Assembly (NCBI RefSeq): GCF_028682395.1
Contig: NZ_JANHLC010000001.1
Coordinates: forward strand, 62,001 to 126,000
DNA from: Pseudomonas putida
GTDB taxonomy: Bacteria > Pseudomonadota > Gammaproteobacteria > Pseudomonadales > Pseudomonadaceae
Length of the DNA: 64,000 nucleotides
Reading direction: 5' to 3'
The translations under genes were made by a program, and so were the position numbers. Below, piece after piece: positions 9,161 through 17,527 of this stretch. The notes under the pieces are model-generated. The model saw only the letters and a list, made by a program, of their open reading frames with translations, searched no databases and was not told the origin of the DNA. How positions within the stretch are numbered: position 1 is the stretch's first letter; each line of letters opens with the position of its first letter.

Positions 9161-10180
9161 ATGAACCTACCCTCCTTTAGCCTGACCCTGGCCGACGGGC
9201 GCCAGGCCACCGCCCAGGATGAAACGGCCGACAGCGGCCACCTGCGCATCGACGGCGGCCTCCTGCTGCCCTACCGTGAAACCGAGGCCTTTATCCGCTT
9301 CGAACAGTTCCCCGAAACCCTGCCCGCCAGTGCCCTGCTGGCCCTGCTGGCGAGCCGCTTTTGCCAGCGCAACAAATGCGCGCAACTGAACGTGGTGTTG
9401 CCGGTAGGCCGCGAGTACGCGGTCAATGCCGTGCGCCAGGGGATTTTCGACAGGCTCAGCGAAACCGATGACGGCGCCTTCGAACTGCGCTGCCTGCGCC
9501 AGACGTTCTGGCAACAGCCGCAGCCCTGGCTCACAGCGCCGGCTAGCGTGCACACCGCACCGATCTACCGCTTTAGCGGCGAAAAACGCCACCCCCAGCG
9601 CCCACCGATTCCCGCCGGCGAAGTCTACCGGCGCTGGCTGCCACGGCTGAACACCACGTTCAGCCTGCGCACCATCGATCCGCACAAGGACCTGGAGGCA
9701 TTCAACCGCTGGATGAACCTGGAGCAGGTGGCGTTTTTCTGGGAACAGACCGGCAGCCTTGAAGAACATGCGGCCTACCTGCGCGAGATGCTCGACGACC
9801 CGCGCGTACACCCGCTGATCGGCTGCTTCGACGACGAGCCCTTCGCCTATTTCGAGGTGTACTGGTGCAAGGAAGACCGGATCGCGCCCTACTACGATGT
9901 CGCCGACTTCGACCGTGGCTGGCATGTGGTGGTCGGCGAAAGCAAGCACCAGGGCATTGGCAAGCTACGTGCCTGGTTTCGCTCGCTGATGCACTACATG
10001 TTCCTCGACGACCCGCGCACCCAGCGCATTCTCGGCGAACCGCGGATCGACCATGACCGTCAGATCGACTTTCTCAAATCCCAGGGTTTCGGCCATCTGA
10101 AGGACATCCAATTGGCCCACAAGAAAGCCGCCCTGCTGCGCCTGGAACGTGAAGCCTTCTTTGACGACCACGCCCTTTAA
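9161..10180 (+). CDS. pvdYII: N5-hydroxyornithine acetyltransferase, IucB/PvdYII type
   Basis: A 339-residue protein of the siderophore acyltransferase family (IucB, RhbD, AlcE). A poorly conserved N-terminal half precedes a GNAT-like C-terminal domain (about residues 165-335) containing FNRWMNLEQVAFFWEQ, EVYWCKEDRIAPYYD and GEPRIDHDRQI, which are characteristic stretches of this family. The expected reaction transfers acetyl from acetyl-CoA to the hydroxylamino nitrogen made by PvdA. P. aeruginosa type II strains have such an acetylase (PvdYII), while type I uses the formyltransferase PvdF, which is not seen here. It has a PvdS-type box upstream and sits 22 nt before pvdE. The acetyl donor and exact substrate are inferred. 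Confidence 0.82.
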   Translation: MNLPSFSLTLADGRQATAQDETADSGHLRIDGGLLLPYRETEAFIRFEQFPETLPASALLALLASRFCQRNKCAQLNVVLPVGREYAVNAVRQGIFDRLSETDDGAFELRCLRQTFWQQPQPWLTAPASVHTAPIYRFSGEKRHPQRPPIPAGEVYRRWLPRLNTTFSLRTIDPHKDLEAFNRWMNLEQVAFFWEQTGSLEEHAAYLREMLDDPRVHPLIGCFDDEPFAYFEVYWCKEDRIAPYYDVADFDRGWHVVVGESKHQGIGKLRAWFRSLMHYMFLDDPRTQRILGEPRIDHDRQIDFLKSQGFGHLKDIQLAHKKAALLRLEREAFFDDHAL

Positions 10181-10202
10181 ACCTATTCGAGAAGCCGCGT
10201 TC

Positions 10203-11852
10203 ATGACCCGCAAACCGCTCAGCGCCATCGGCGAGCTCTTTATCCTGCTCAAACCCTTCTGGCCCATCGTCGCCCTGTCCATCGCCCTGGGCATCCTCGG
10301 CGGCTTTAGCGTCACCGTGCTGCTGGCCACCATCAACCTGGCCCTCAATAGCGAAAACGGCCTGACCCAAGGGGTGATGTTCGCCTTCGCCGGCTTGTGC
10401 CTGTTGTCGCTGGTCAGTGCGATCATCTCGGATATGAGCAGCAATGCCGTCGGCCAGAAAATCATCGCCCAGTTGCGCAAGGAGCTGGGCGAGAAAGTCC
10501 TCTCAGCCCCCATCGCCCAGATCGAACGCTATCGCAGCCACCGGTTGATCCCGGTGCTGACCCACGATATCGACACCATCAGCGACTTCTCCTTCGCCTT
10601 CGCCCCACTGACCATTTCCATGACCGTGACCCTGGGTTGCCTCGGCTACCTGGCGCTGCTCTCCTGGCCGCTATTCGTCCTGATGCTCCTGGCCATGGGC
10701 ATTGGCATCGGCGCCCAGGTACTGGCGCGGACCCGCGGCATCCACGGCTTCGAAGCGGCCCGCGAGGCCGAGGACGAATTGCAAAAGCACTACCACGCCA
10801 TCGCCCAGGGCGCCAAGGAACTGCGCATCCATCGCCCACGTCGGCACCGCATGTTCACCCAGCGGATCCAGCAGATCAGCGACCTGATCTGCGCAACCCA
10901 GGTCAAGGCGGTGAACACCTTTATCCTGGCCAAGACCTTTGGCTCGACCCTGTTCTTTATCGTGATAGGCCTGGCCCTGCTGCTGGAAAACACCTGGCCG
11001 AGCAGCGACAAGGCAGCCATGAGCGGTTTTGTACTGGTGCTGTTGTACATGAAGGGCCCGCTCGACCATCTGGTCAGTGTGCTGCCGATCATCAGCCGCG
11101 CACAGATTGCCTTTCGCCGGATTGCCGAGCTGTCCGAACAGTTCTCCTCCCCTGAGCCGCACCTGCTGCTCAGCGAACAGGGCGCGCCCCAGCAACACAT
11201 CCAGAGCCTGGAACTGCGCAATGTGCAGTACAGCTTTCCTGCCGTTGACGGTGGCGAGGCGTTTCGCCTGGGGCCGGTCAACCTGACCATCAACCAGGGC
11301 GATATCGTGTTTATCGTCGGCGAGAACGGTTGCGGCAAGACCACCCTGATCAAACTGCTGCTGGGCCTCTACCCTCCCCAGACGGGCGAGATCCGCCTGA
11401 ACGGCGAGGCGGTCACCGCACAGACCCGGGACGATTATCGCCAGCTGTTCACCACCATCTTCGCCGACTACTACCTGTTCGATGATGTGGTCCAGGGCGA
11501 CACACAGATCCCGGCCGATGCCACGCAGTACCTGGAACGGCTGGAGATTGCGCACAAGGTCAGCGTGCGTGACGGGGTGTTTACCACCACCGATCTGTCC
11601 ACCGGCCAGCGCAAGCGCCTGGCCTTGATCAACGCCTGGCTGGAACAGCGGCCGATCCTGGTATTCGATGAATGGGCGGCCGACCAGGACCCGACGTTCC
11701 GGCGGATCTTCTATACCGAGTTGCTGCCGGACCTCAAACGCCTGGGCAAGACCATTATCGTGATCTCCCATGACGACCGGTACTTCGACTGCGCCGACCA
11801 ACTGGTGCGCATGCACAGCGGCAAGGTCATGGCCCAGGGCCAACCGGCCTGA
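10203..11852 (+). CDS. pvdE: Ferribactin ABC exporter PvdE
   Basis: A 549-residue cyclic-peptide-type ABC exporter with six N-terminal transmembrane helices (about residues 15-310) fused to an ATPase. Walker A GENGCGKTT is near residue 380, the degenerate signature LSTGQRKRLAL near 461, and Walker B PILVFDEWAADQD near 482. It moves the acylated ferribactin precursor from cytoplasm to periplasm. I chose ATG 10203, just after the acetylase stop, because it gives MTRKPLSAIG and the family length; an in-frame codon at 10149 lies inside the upstream gene. A strong terminator follows at 11869-11901. Confidence 0.94.
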   Translation: MTRKPLSAIGELFILLKPFWPIVALSIALGILGGFSVTVLLATINLALNSENGLTQGVMFAFAGLCLLSLVSAIISDMSSNAVGQKIIAQLRKELGEKVLSAPIAQIERYRSHRLIPVLTHDIDTISDFSFAFAPLTISMTVTLGCLGYLALLSWPLFVLMLLAMGIGIGAQVLARTRGIHGFEAAREAEDELQKHYHAIAQGAKELRIHRPRRHRMFTQRIQQISDLICATQVKAVNTFILAKTFGSTLFFIVIGLALLLENTWPSSDKAAMSGFVLVLLYMKGPLDHLVSVLPIISRAQIAFRRIAELSEQFSSPEPHLLLSEQGAPQQHIQSLELRNVQYSFPAVDGGEAFRLGPVNLTINQGDIVFIVGENGCGKTTLIKLLLGLYPPQTGEIRLNGEAVTAQTRDDYRQLFTTIFADYYLFDDVVQGDTQIPADATQYLERLEIAHKVSVRDGVFTTTDLSTGQRKRLALINAWLEQRPILVFDEWAADQDPTFRRIFYTELLPDLKRLGKTIIVISHDDRYFDCADQLVRMHSGKVMAQGQPA

Positions 11853-11868
11853 ACCCCCGGCAGTAAAA

Positions 11869-11901
11869 AGGCGACCCGTTATTAGCGGGTCGCCTTTTTT
11901 T
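11869..11901. terminator. Bidirectional rho-independent terminator between pvdE and pvdP
   Basis: A perfect 10-bp GC-rich stem (11869-11878 with 11886-11895) with a 7-nt loop is followed by T7 on the plus strand and preceded by A5, which serves as the T-run on the minus strand. It lies between the convergent genes pvdE and pvdP. Confidence 0.95.
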
Positions 11902-11918
11902 GTGCGGTTAAACCTGCC

Positions 11919-13550
11919 TCAATCCTCGAGTAGATGCTGCGCGTACCAAGGCCGACGCGGCGCACGCTTGAGCAGTTGCGGCACCTCGGTATCACGGCTC
12001 AAGGCAATGCGCAGTGCCAGCTTCATCACTTCCACATCCATCTCCAGCGACGCATCCCCGGCCGGCGTATCCAGCGGTCCGCAACCATGGGTCGAGGGCC
12101 CGAGCCAGGGGTCGGCGACTTCGACCCAGCGTCCGGCGGCAAACCACGGCACGCCATTGACCTCACTGCGCAACACCTCACCGGGGTGGTAACGCTGATG
12201 CGCGCGAAACCAGTCTTCAAGCCGATCATCGATCCAGCCATGAAACTGCCAGAACACCGGATTGACGTGAGAGGAGAACGGATCGCCGAGAAAGTCATTG
12301 TCGGCCTCGTACCAACGCCCGGCAAAGTCCGAGGACAGCCGCGCGCCGGCTACCGGCATGCCATTGGACGGATCACGCGCGACTCCGGCCCAGCGCATGT
12401 GCAGCCAGTCATGCATGCCAAGCTCAATCTCCGAGCCGAACTCACCCAGGGTCAGGCCACTGAGATACTCGGGGTCGCGGTACTGGGATTCCCAGACCTG
12501 GAAATTGCCATGGAAGGCCTGGTCGCTCTTGAGCTCGTGCAGCAGTTGGCTGAACGGCGGATCGTTGCGCGCCACCCAGGCCGGCGGTACGGCACTGCCA
12601 TCCTGGTTCTCGTAGTAACGGACAAAGCCCTGGCGGTCATGTTCGATGGACGCGGGCGGCAACGGCAGCTGCGCCCAGGAGCGCAAATCAGGTTGCAGGG
12701 CCCGGGCCTGCAGCAACATGTGGCGGTGCATAAAGAAGAAGTCGATTCCCGAGGCATTGCGGTGCTTGCGCCGCCCACGGGCGCCGCGCTCGGCATCCAG
12801 TGGCCCGGGCTGCCAGCCGAGGCCGCGCAGGCTGTTGCGCTTGTCCTTGGGCAGGGAATGCCAACGGTCGCGCGCGGCATGCCAGAGCTGGTGGAAAAGC
12901 CGATGCTGGGGCGAAATCAGCCAGGCCAGCAGCGCCGGCTGCAACGGATTGGTCTCCCGTGCCTCGGGAAAAGCACGTTTGTGCGCGACAAACCGCACGG
13001 CCTGTTCGGGCAGTAACAGGGCGCGATCCAGGGCCCGCAGCGTGCCACTCAAGGTGCCGCTGCCGGCGCTGGCCCACAGCCCCCAGACCTCATCGAGCAC
13101 CATCCGGCATTCATGGCTCGGCGCCTGGCCCGAGTGACCACCGGCATACAGGCGCCAGCGGATGTGCGCAGTATCGTTGGGCACCAGGTCGCCCTGCACG
13201 AAAAACTCCGCCGGCCCCATGCTCCGCAGCGTGTCGGGCCGTCCCAGGTAACCGCGCACCCCGCGACCGCTCGGGCCGATATCGAGGAGCAGTTGGTTGC
13301 CCGCCAGGGGCAACCCGACCAGCCCTGGGGCATCGAGAAAGCTCAGGTCCCAGATGCCGCGCAACTGATCGCCCAGGCGTACGCCTTCCGTCGAGGCCAG
13401 CTCAAGTGTGGCTTCGCCGGGGGTGATCTCGCGGTCACGCTGGCGGCGGATCTCGCGTTTGTTCAGGTAATGCTGGGTATAGACGGCTACGGGCAGCGCC
13501 GCTCCGGTCACGGCCAGCCCGGTCAGGAATCCTCGTCGGGAAAAACTCAT
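11919..13550 (-). CDS. pvdP: Periplasmic tyrosinase PvdP
   Basis: A 543-residue Tat-exported copper enzyme that oxidises the D-tyrosine/Dab part of ferribactin and closes the chromophore, giving dihydropyoverdine. The N-terminus MSFSRRGFLTGLAV is a twin-arginine signal. Putative copper-ligand histidines appear in FFMHRHMLLQ (about residue 282), LGMHDWLHMRW (about 400) and SSHVNPVFWQFHGW (about 450). Length matches P. aeruginosa PvdP (about 544). It diverges from pvdM, and each gene has its own PvdS-type box in the shared interval. Confidence 0.92.
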   Translation of the reverse strand: MSFSRRGFLTGLAVTGAALPVAVYTQHYLNKREIRRQRDREITPGEATLELASTEGVRLGDQLRGIWDLSFLDAPGLVGLPLAGNQLLLDIGPSGRGVRGYLGRPDTLRSMGPAEFFVQGDLVPNDTAHIRWRLYAGGHSGQAPSHECRMVLDEVWGLWASAGSGTLSGTLRALDRALLLPEQAVRFVAHKRAFPEARETNPLQPALLAWLISPQHRLFHQLWHAARDRWHSLPKDKRNSLRGLGWQPGPLDAERGARGRRKHRNASGIDFFFMHRHMLLQARALQPDLRSWAQLPLPPASIEHDRQGFVRYYENQDGSAVPPAWVARNDPPFSQLLHELKSDQAFHGNFQVWESQYRDPEYLSGLTLGEFGSEIELGMHDWLHMRWAGVARDPSNGMPVAGARLSSDFAGRWYEADNDFLGDPFSSHVNPVFWQFHGWIDDRLEDWFRAHQRYHPGEVLRSEVNGVPWFAAGRWVEVADPWLGPSTHGCGPLDTPAGDASLEMDVEVMKLALRIALSRDTEVPQLLKRAPRRPWYAQHLLED

Positions 13551-13591
13551 CGCTCTACCTATCTCCGTGGCGCATCACGCATCTAGCTAGA

Positions 13592-13615
13592 ACGTTGGAT
13601 TTACGGGGAAATTTA
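13592..13615 (-). promoter_or_regulatory. PvdS-type iron-starvation box for pvdP
   Basis: On the minus strand, TAAAT (13611-13615), 16 bp, CGT (13592-13594), about 40 nt upstream of the pvdP ATG. It is one half of a divergent pair with the pvdM box. Confidence 0.87.
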
Positions 13616-13638
13616 CCGAAGAGCGGCCAATGCCCAGG

Positions 13639-13662
13639 TAAATTTTGCCCGCCGCGGCTCGT
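13639..13662 (+). promoter_or_regulatory. PvdS-type iron-starvation box for pvdM-pvdN-pvdO
   Basis: TAAAT (13639-13643), 16 bp, CGT (13660-13662), about 85 nt before the pvdM ATG. Its -35 lies only 23 bp from the -35 of the divergent pvdP box. Confidence 0.88.
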
Positions 13663-13748
13663 TTAACGCCCATAGCAGTTCACAAAGGACCCGGCCGCTC
13701 CACCACCGCCCCGGTCTTGTCATCCGCCCGCCTGTGACTGGGATAAGC

Positions 13749-15143
13749 ATGAGCACAACGTCCACCAAGAAGACCCTCTACCTGACCCTGCTGATTCTGA
13801 TCGTGCTGGGGGTCGGCATCGGCGCCGGCGCGGCCTGGCATTTCTATTGGAAAGGCCGTTCGCCCTACCCCCGCGAGATCACCCGGCATGCCAACGAGCT
13901 GCAGGAGCGGATCATTTCCTTCGACAGCCATATCACCGTACCCCTGGACTTCGGCACCGAAGGCAGCGAGGCCGACAAGGATGGCCGCCGCCAGTTCGAC
14001 CTGGTCAAGGCCGGCCGCGGGCGGATGTCCGCCGCAGCGCTGAGCATCCTGGCCTGGCCGGAGATGTGGAACGGCCCCAATGCGCCTCATCGGCCGACCC
14101 CGGGCTTTGTCGAGGAGGCGCGCCATCAACAGGAAATCCGCTACCGGATCATCCAGGGCATGGTCCGCGACTTCCCTAACCAGGTCGCCATTGCCTACAC
14201 CCCGGCGGACCTGCGCCGCATCGCCGCCGAGGGCAAGCTGGCCATTGTCGTCAGCCTGCTCAATGCCTACCCGCTGGGCAACGATCTGGACCAGCTGGAT
14301 AAATGGGCGGCACGGGGCATGCGTCTGTTCGGCTTCAGCTATGTGGGCAATAACGACTGGGCCGACTCGTCGCGGCCCTTGCCGTTTTTCAATGACACCC
14401 GCGATGTCCTCGGCGGCCTTTCGCCCATTGGCAAGCAGGCCGTGGGGCGTCTCAACGATCTGGGCGTAGTGATCGATGTGTCGCAGATGTCGACCCTGGC
14501 CCTGAACGATGTTGCCGCGCTGAGCCGTGCGCCGATCGTCGCCTCGCATTCGGCGCCCAGGGCGCTGGTCGATATCCCGCGCAATCTCAGCGACGCGGAA
14601 CTGCAGACCATCAAGGCCACCGGCGGGGTGATCCAGGTGGTCGGTTTTTCCACCTACCTCAAGCCCCTGAGCCAGCCGTCCCTGGACAAGCTCAATGCGC
14701 TGCGCCAGCGCTTCGACCTGCCCCCCCTCCAGGGCCTGGAAAATGCCCTGATGCCCGGCGATGCAGTGATCACCGTCTGGCCGGAAAAGCGCTTTGGCGA
14801 ATACGCCAGCAGCCTCTACGCGATTATCGACGACGAGCCCAAGGCCAGCCTCAAGGAGTACGGCGACGCCATCGACTACGTGGTGAAAAAAGTCGGCATC
14901 GACCATGTCGGCATCGGTTCGGACTTCAACGAGGGCGGCGGTGTCGAGGGCTGGCAGGATGTCTCGCAGAATCGCAATGTCACCGCCGAGCTGATCCAGC
15001 GCGGCTACTCGGATAGCGAGATCGCCAAGCTCTGGGGCGAAAACTACCTGCGGGTCTGGGAGCAGGTGCAACAACGCGCCCGCCCCACCGCCACGCCCAT
15101 TGCCAACCAGCCCGCTCACCACCGCGAGATCGCCCGTGACTGA
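13749..15143 (+). CDS. pvdM: PvdM, membrane-anchored dipeptidase-like pyoverdine maturation protein
   Basis: A 464-residue protein of the renal dipeptidase (M19) family, with an N-terminal transmembrane/signal segment (about residues 8-30, LYLTLLILIVLGVGIG) placing the catalytic domain in the periplasm. Metal-ligand-type segments include SFDSHITVPLD near residue 60 (the usual HxD is altered to DSH), VASHSAPRAL near 265, and IGSDFNEGGG near 395. PvdM is needed for ferribactin oxidation together with PvdP in fluorescent pseudomonads; no peptidase role is established. ATG 13749 has GGGAT upstream and fits better than the in-frame codon at 13734. It overlaps pvdN by 8 nt. Confidence 0.92.
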   Translation: MSTTSTKKTLYLTLLILIVLGVGIGAGAAWHFYWKGRSPYPREITRHANELQERIISFDSHITVPLDFGTEGSEADKDGRRQFDLVKAGRGRMSAAALSILAWPEMWNGPNAPHRPTPGFVEEARHQQEIRYRIIQGMVRDFPNQVAIAYTPADLRRIAAEGKLAIVVSLLNAYPLGNDLDQLDKWAARGMRLFGFSYVGNNDWADSSRPLPFFNDTRDVLGGLSPIGKQAVGRLNDLGVVIDVSQMSTLALNDVAALSRAPIVASHSAPRALVDIPRNLSDAELQTIKATGGVIQVVGFSTYLKPLSQPSLDKLNALRQRFDLPPLQGLENALMPGDAVITVWPEKRFGEYASSLYAIIDDEPKASLKEYGDAIDYVVKKVGIDHVGIGSDFNEGGGVEGWQDVSQNRNVTAELIQRGYSDSEIAKLWGENYLRVWEQVQQRARPTATPIANQPAHHREIARD

Positions 15144-16419
15144 CCGTCGAACCTTCCTCAAGCACGCCGGCCTGCTGGCCGCTACCCTGCCCTTGGGCGC
15201 GGGGCCCTTCAATCCACTGCTGGCGGCGGCCACGGCCACGAGTGCCGGGCACGATCAATGGGCCGCACTGCGCGAGCAGTTCGACCTCGACCCGGATTAT
15301 GTCCATCTGTCCAACTTCCTGATCGCCTCCCACCCTCGGCCAGTGCGCCAGGCCATCGAGCGCTATCGCGCACTGCTCGACCGCAACCCGGCCCAGGCCA
15401 TGGACTACGACAGCCAGTACACCTGGCAGCGCGAGGCCGAGGTGCGCGACTGGGTGGCCCGCTACCTGCAGATCGAGCCCGCCCAGATCGCCCTGACCGG
15501 CAGCACCACCGAAGGCCTGGCCATGCTCTACGGCGGCATCCATGTGCTGCCGCACCAGGAGATCCTCACCACCGAACACGAGCACTATTCGACGCGCAAC
15601 GCCCTGAAATACCGAACCCAGCGCGACGGCACCCAGGTGCGCAAGATTCGCCTGTTCGAGTCGCCGCAACGGGTCTCCACCGATGAAGTGCTGGGCACCA
15701 TCGACCGCAATATTCGCCCCCATACCCGCGTGCTGGGCATGACCTGGGTGCATTCGGGCAGTGGCGTCAAACTGCCCATCGGGGCCATTGGCCAACTGGT
15801 GCGTGAACACAACCGTAACCGTGACGAGCGCGAACGCCTGCTCTATTGCGTCGACGGCGTACATGGCCTGGGGATCGAGGACGTGACCTTTGCCGACCTG
15901 GACTGTGACTTCTTTGTCGCCGGCACCCACAAATGGATGTTCGGGCCACGTGGCACCGGTATTTTCTGCTCGCGCTCGCCGCAGTTGGAACACCTGACGC
16001 CCAGCGTGGCGACCTTCTCCCAGGACGATAACTTCGCCACCACCATGACCCCGGGCGGCTACCACAGCTTCGAGCACCGCTGGGCGGTGGGCGAGGCCTT
16101 CAGGCTGCACCTGCAACTGGGCAAGGCCAATGTGCAGGCACGTACCCATGGGCTCAACAGCTACCTCAAGCAGCGCCTGGGCGAGTTCGCGCAGCTCGAA
16201 CTGGTGACGCCGCTCAGCCCCGAGTATTCGGCCGGTTTTACCTTCTTTCGCGGCAAGGGCCTGGATACCGATGCGACCGCGGCCTACCTGATGGCCAATC
16301 GCATTTTGGTCGACGCCGTGTCCCGGGATGTCGGCCCGGTGGTCCGCATGGCCCCGAGCGTGCTGAACAGCGAGGCCGATATCGACCGGACCCTGGCGCT
16401 ACTGGCCAAAAAGCTCTAA
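15136..16419 (+). CDS. pvdN: PvdN, periplasmic PLP-dependent pyoverdine-tailoring enzyme
   Basis: A 427-residue fold-type I aminotransferase-like enzyme exported by Tat (TDRRTFLKHAG near residue 2). The PLP lysine is probably in AGTHKWMFGPRGTG (about residue 270), with the aspartate in CVDGVHGLG about 30 residues before it. PvdN converts the glutamyl side group of the chromophore to succinamide. I chose GTG at 15136 because it gives the exact family length and puts the twin-arginine motif at the N-terminus; an in-frame TTG at 15100 would bury it. The 8-nt overlap with pvdM (GTGACTGA) implies coupled translation. Confidence 0.92.
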   Translation: MTDRRTFLKHAGLLAATLPLGAGPFNPLLAAATATSAGHDQWAALREQFDLDPDYVHLSNFLIASHPRPVRQAIERYRALLDRNPAQAMDYDSQYTWQREAEVRDWVARYLQIEPAQIALTGSTTEGLAMLYGGIHVLPHQEILTTEHEHYSTRNALKYRTQRDGTQVRKIRLFESPQRVSTDEVLGTIDRNIRPHTRVLGMTWVHSGSGVKLPIGAIGQLVREHNRNRDERERLLYCVDGVHGLGIEDVTFADLDCDFFVAGTHKWMFGPRGTGIFCSRSPQLEHLTPSVATFSQDDNFATTMTPGGYHSFEHRWAVGEAFRLHLQLGKANVQARTHGLNSYLKQRLGEFAQLELVTPLSPEYSAGFTFFRGKGLDTDATAAYLMANRILVDAVSRDVGPVVRMAPSVLNSEADIDRTLALLAKKL

Positions 16420-16435
16420 GCGCGAACAGCGCCCC

Positions 16436-16514
16436 TGTAGCCGCGAGCGGCCAGCAGGCGCCTACGCGGCCGTTGCGAAAGCTCGCAGCGCGCATCCAGA
16501 CGCTCGCGTCTACA
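16436..16514. repeat. REPIN-like inverted pair between pvdN and pvdO
   Basis: A 14-mer at 16436-16449 recurs inverted at 16501-16514 with one mismatch, and GC-rich sequence lies between the two. Size, arrangement and position between genes resemble the paired REP elements common in fluorescent pseudomonads. Genome-wide copy number is unknown from this window. Confidence 0.5.
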
Positions 16515-16558
16515 CCGCCACTCACCACTTTTGTGATGTCAAAGCCGGAGTGATTTCC

Positions 16559-17428
16559 ATGAAACCCAGCGTTTTCTATTCAGTTGCCACCCTATTGGCC
16601 AGCCTGCCCGTCACCGCGTCCCAGGCCGGCGAGCCGCCCTCGCCCGGCACTGTATTCAGCGACTGCAAAACCTGCCCGCAGATGGTCGTGCTGCCCGCCG
16701 GCAGTTTCCTGATGGGCACGCCCGAAGGCGAAGTGGGCAAGGAGCCCGATGAAAGCCCGCAACATACCGTGACCTTCCAGAAGCCCTTCGCTATCAGCCG
16801 CTACCACGTGACCGCCGGCGAACTGGATGCTTATATCCGCGAGACCGGCGTCGTGATCAAGGATGGCGATACCCGCCCCGGGCGACTGTGCCAAGCCAGC
16901 AAGCCACGCTATAAACAGGGTCCGCGCCAACCGGCGGTCTGCATCGATTACCACGACGTCCAGGCCTACGCCGCCTGGCTGACGAAAAAAACCGGTCACC
17001 CCTACCGGATGCTCAGCGAGGCCGAACGCGAATACGCCGCCCGCGCCGGATCAACCGGACCATTCCCCTTCCCGTTCGATGAAGAAGGCCAGTACCAGAT
17101 CAGCAAGCACGCCAACACCTATGGCCCCAAAGATGGCTACAGCTACAGCTCGCCGGTCGGCAGCTACCCGCCCAATGCCTTTGGCGTGTACGACATGCAC
17201 GGTAATGTCTACGAATGGGTCGCCGACTGCTGGCATCGCGACTATGTGGGTGCCCCCACCGATGGCAGTGCCTGGATGGAGGCCAACGGCGGCAACTGCG
17301 AAGGCGCCCATATTCGGGGCAATGACTGGGGCGAGGCCCCGGTGTTTTCCCGCTCCGGCAACCGCAATGACCGAGACCGAACCGCCCGTGGCGACTACCT
17401 GGGATTTCGCGTGGCCAGAGAACTGTAA
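16559..17428 (+). CDS. pvdO: PvdO, periplasmic formylglycine-generating-enzyme-like pyoverdine oxidase
   Basis: A 289-residue FGE-sulfatase-domain protein with a Sec signal peptide (cleavage probably after ASQA near residue 24). Family hallmarks are MVVLPAGSFLMGTPEGE near residue 44, ISRYHVTAGELDAYI near 78, YRMLSEAEREYAARAG near 145, DMHGNVYEWVADCW near 215 and the C-terminal DYLGFRVAREL. PvdO catalyses the last oxidation of dihydropyoverdine to the fluorescent chromophore. ATG 16559 has CGGAG 8 nt upstream. It is separated from pvdN by a 140-bp gap holding a REPIN-like repeat, so it may be partly uncoupled from that operon. Confidence 0.92.
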   Translation: MKPSVFYSVATLLASLPVTASQAGEPPSPGTVFSDCKTCPQMVVLPAGSFLMGTPEGEVGKEPDESPQHTVTFQKPFAISRYHVTAGELDAYIRETGVVIKDGDTRPGRLCQASKPRYKQGPRQPAVCIDYHDVQAYAAWLTKKTGHPYRMLSEAEREYAARAGSTGPFPFPFDEEGQYQISKHANTYGPKDGYSYSSPVGSYPPNAFGVYDMHGNVYEWVADCWHRDYVGAPTDGSAWMEANGGNCEGAHIRGNDWGEAPVFSRSGNRNDRDRTARGDYLGFRVAREL

Positions 17429-17473
17429 AAAGTTTTTCCGGTTTACGGAGGATGAAACGTCTCATGCTCAGTT

Positions 17474-17499
17474 GATAAAAATTATCATTAAAGAAACGT
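17474..17499 (+). promoter_or_regulatory. Overlapping Fur-like site and iron-starvation sigma box for fpvA
   Basis: GATAAAAATTATCATTA at 17474-17490 closely resembles a Fur box. Inside it, TAAAA (17476-17480) is followed by 16 bp and CGT (17497-17499), matching the geometry of the locus's PvdS boxes with a weaker -35. The ATG follows 28 nt after the CGT. FpvI and/or PvdS recognition with direct Fur occlusion is the inference. Confidence 0.65.
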
Positions 17500-17527
17500 T
17501 CCCATTGCTGACTTGAGACCGATAAAA

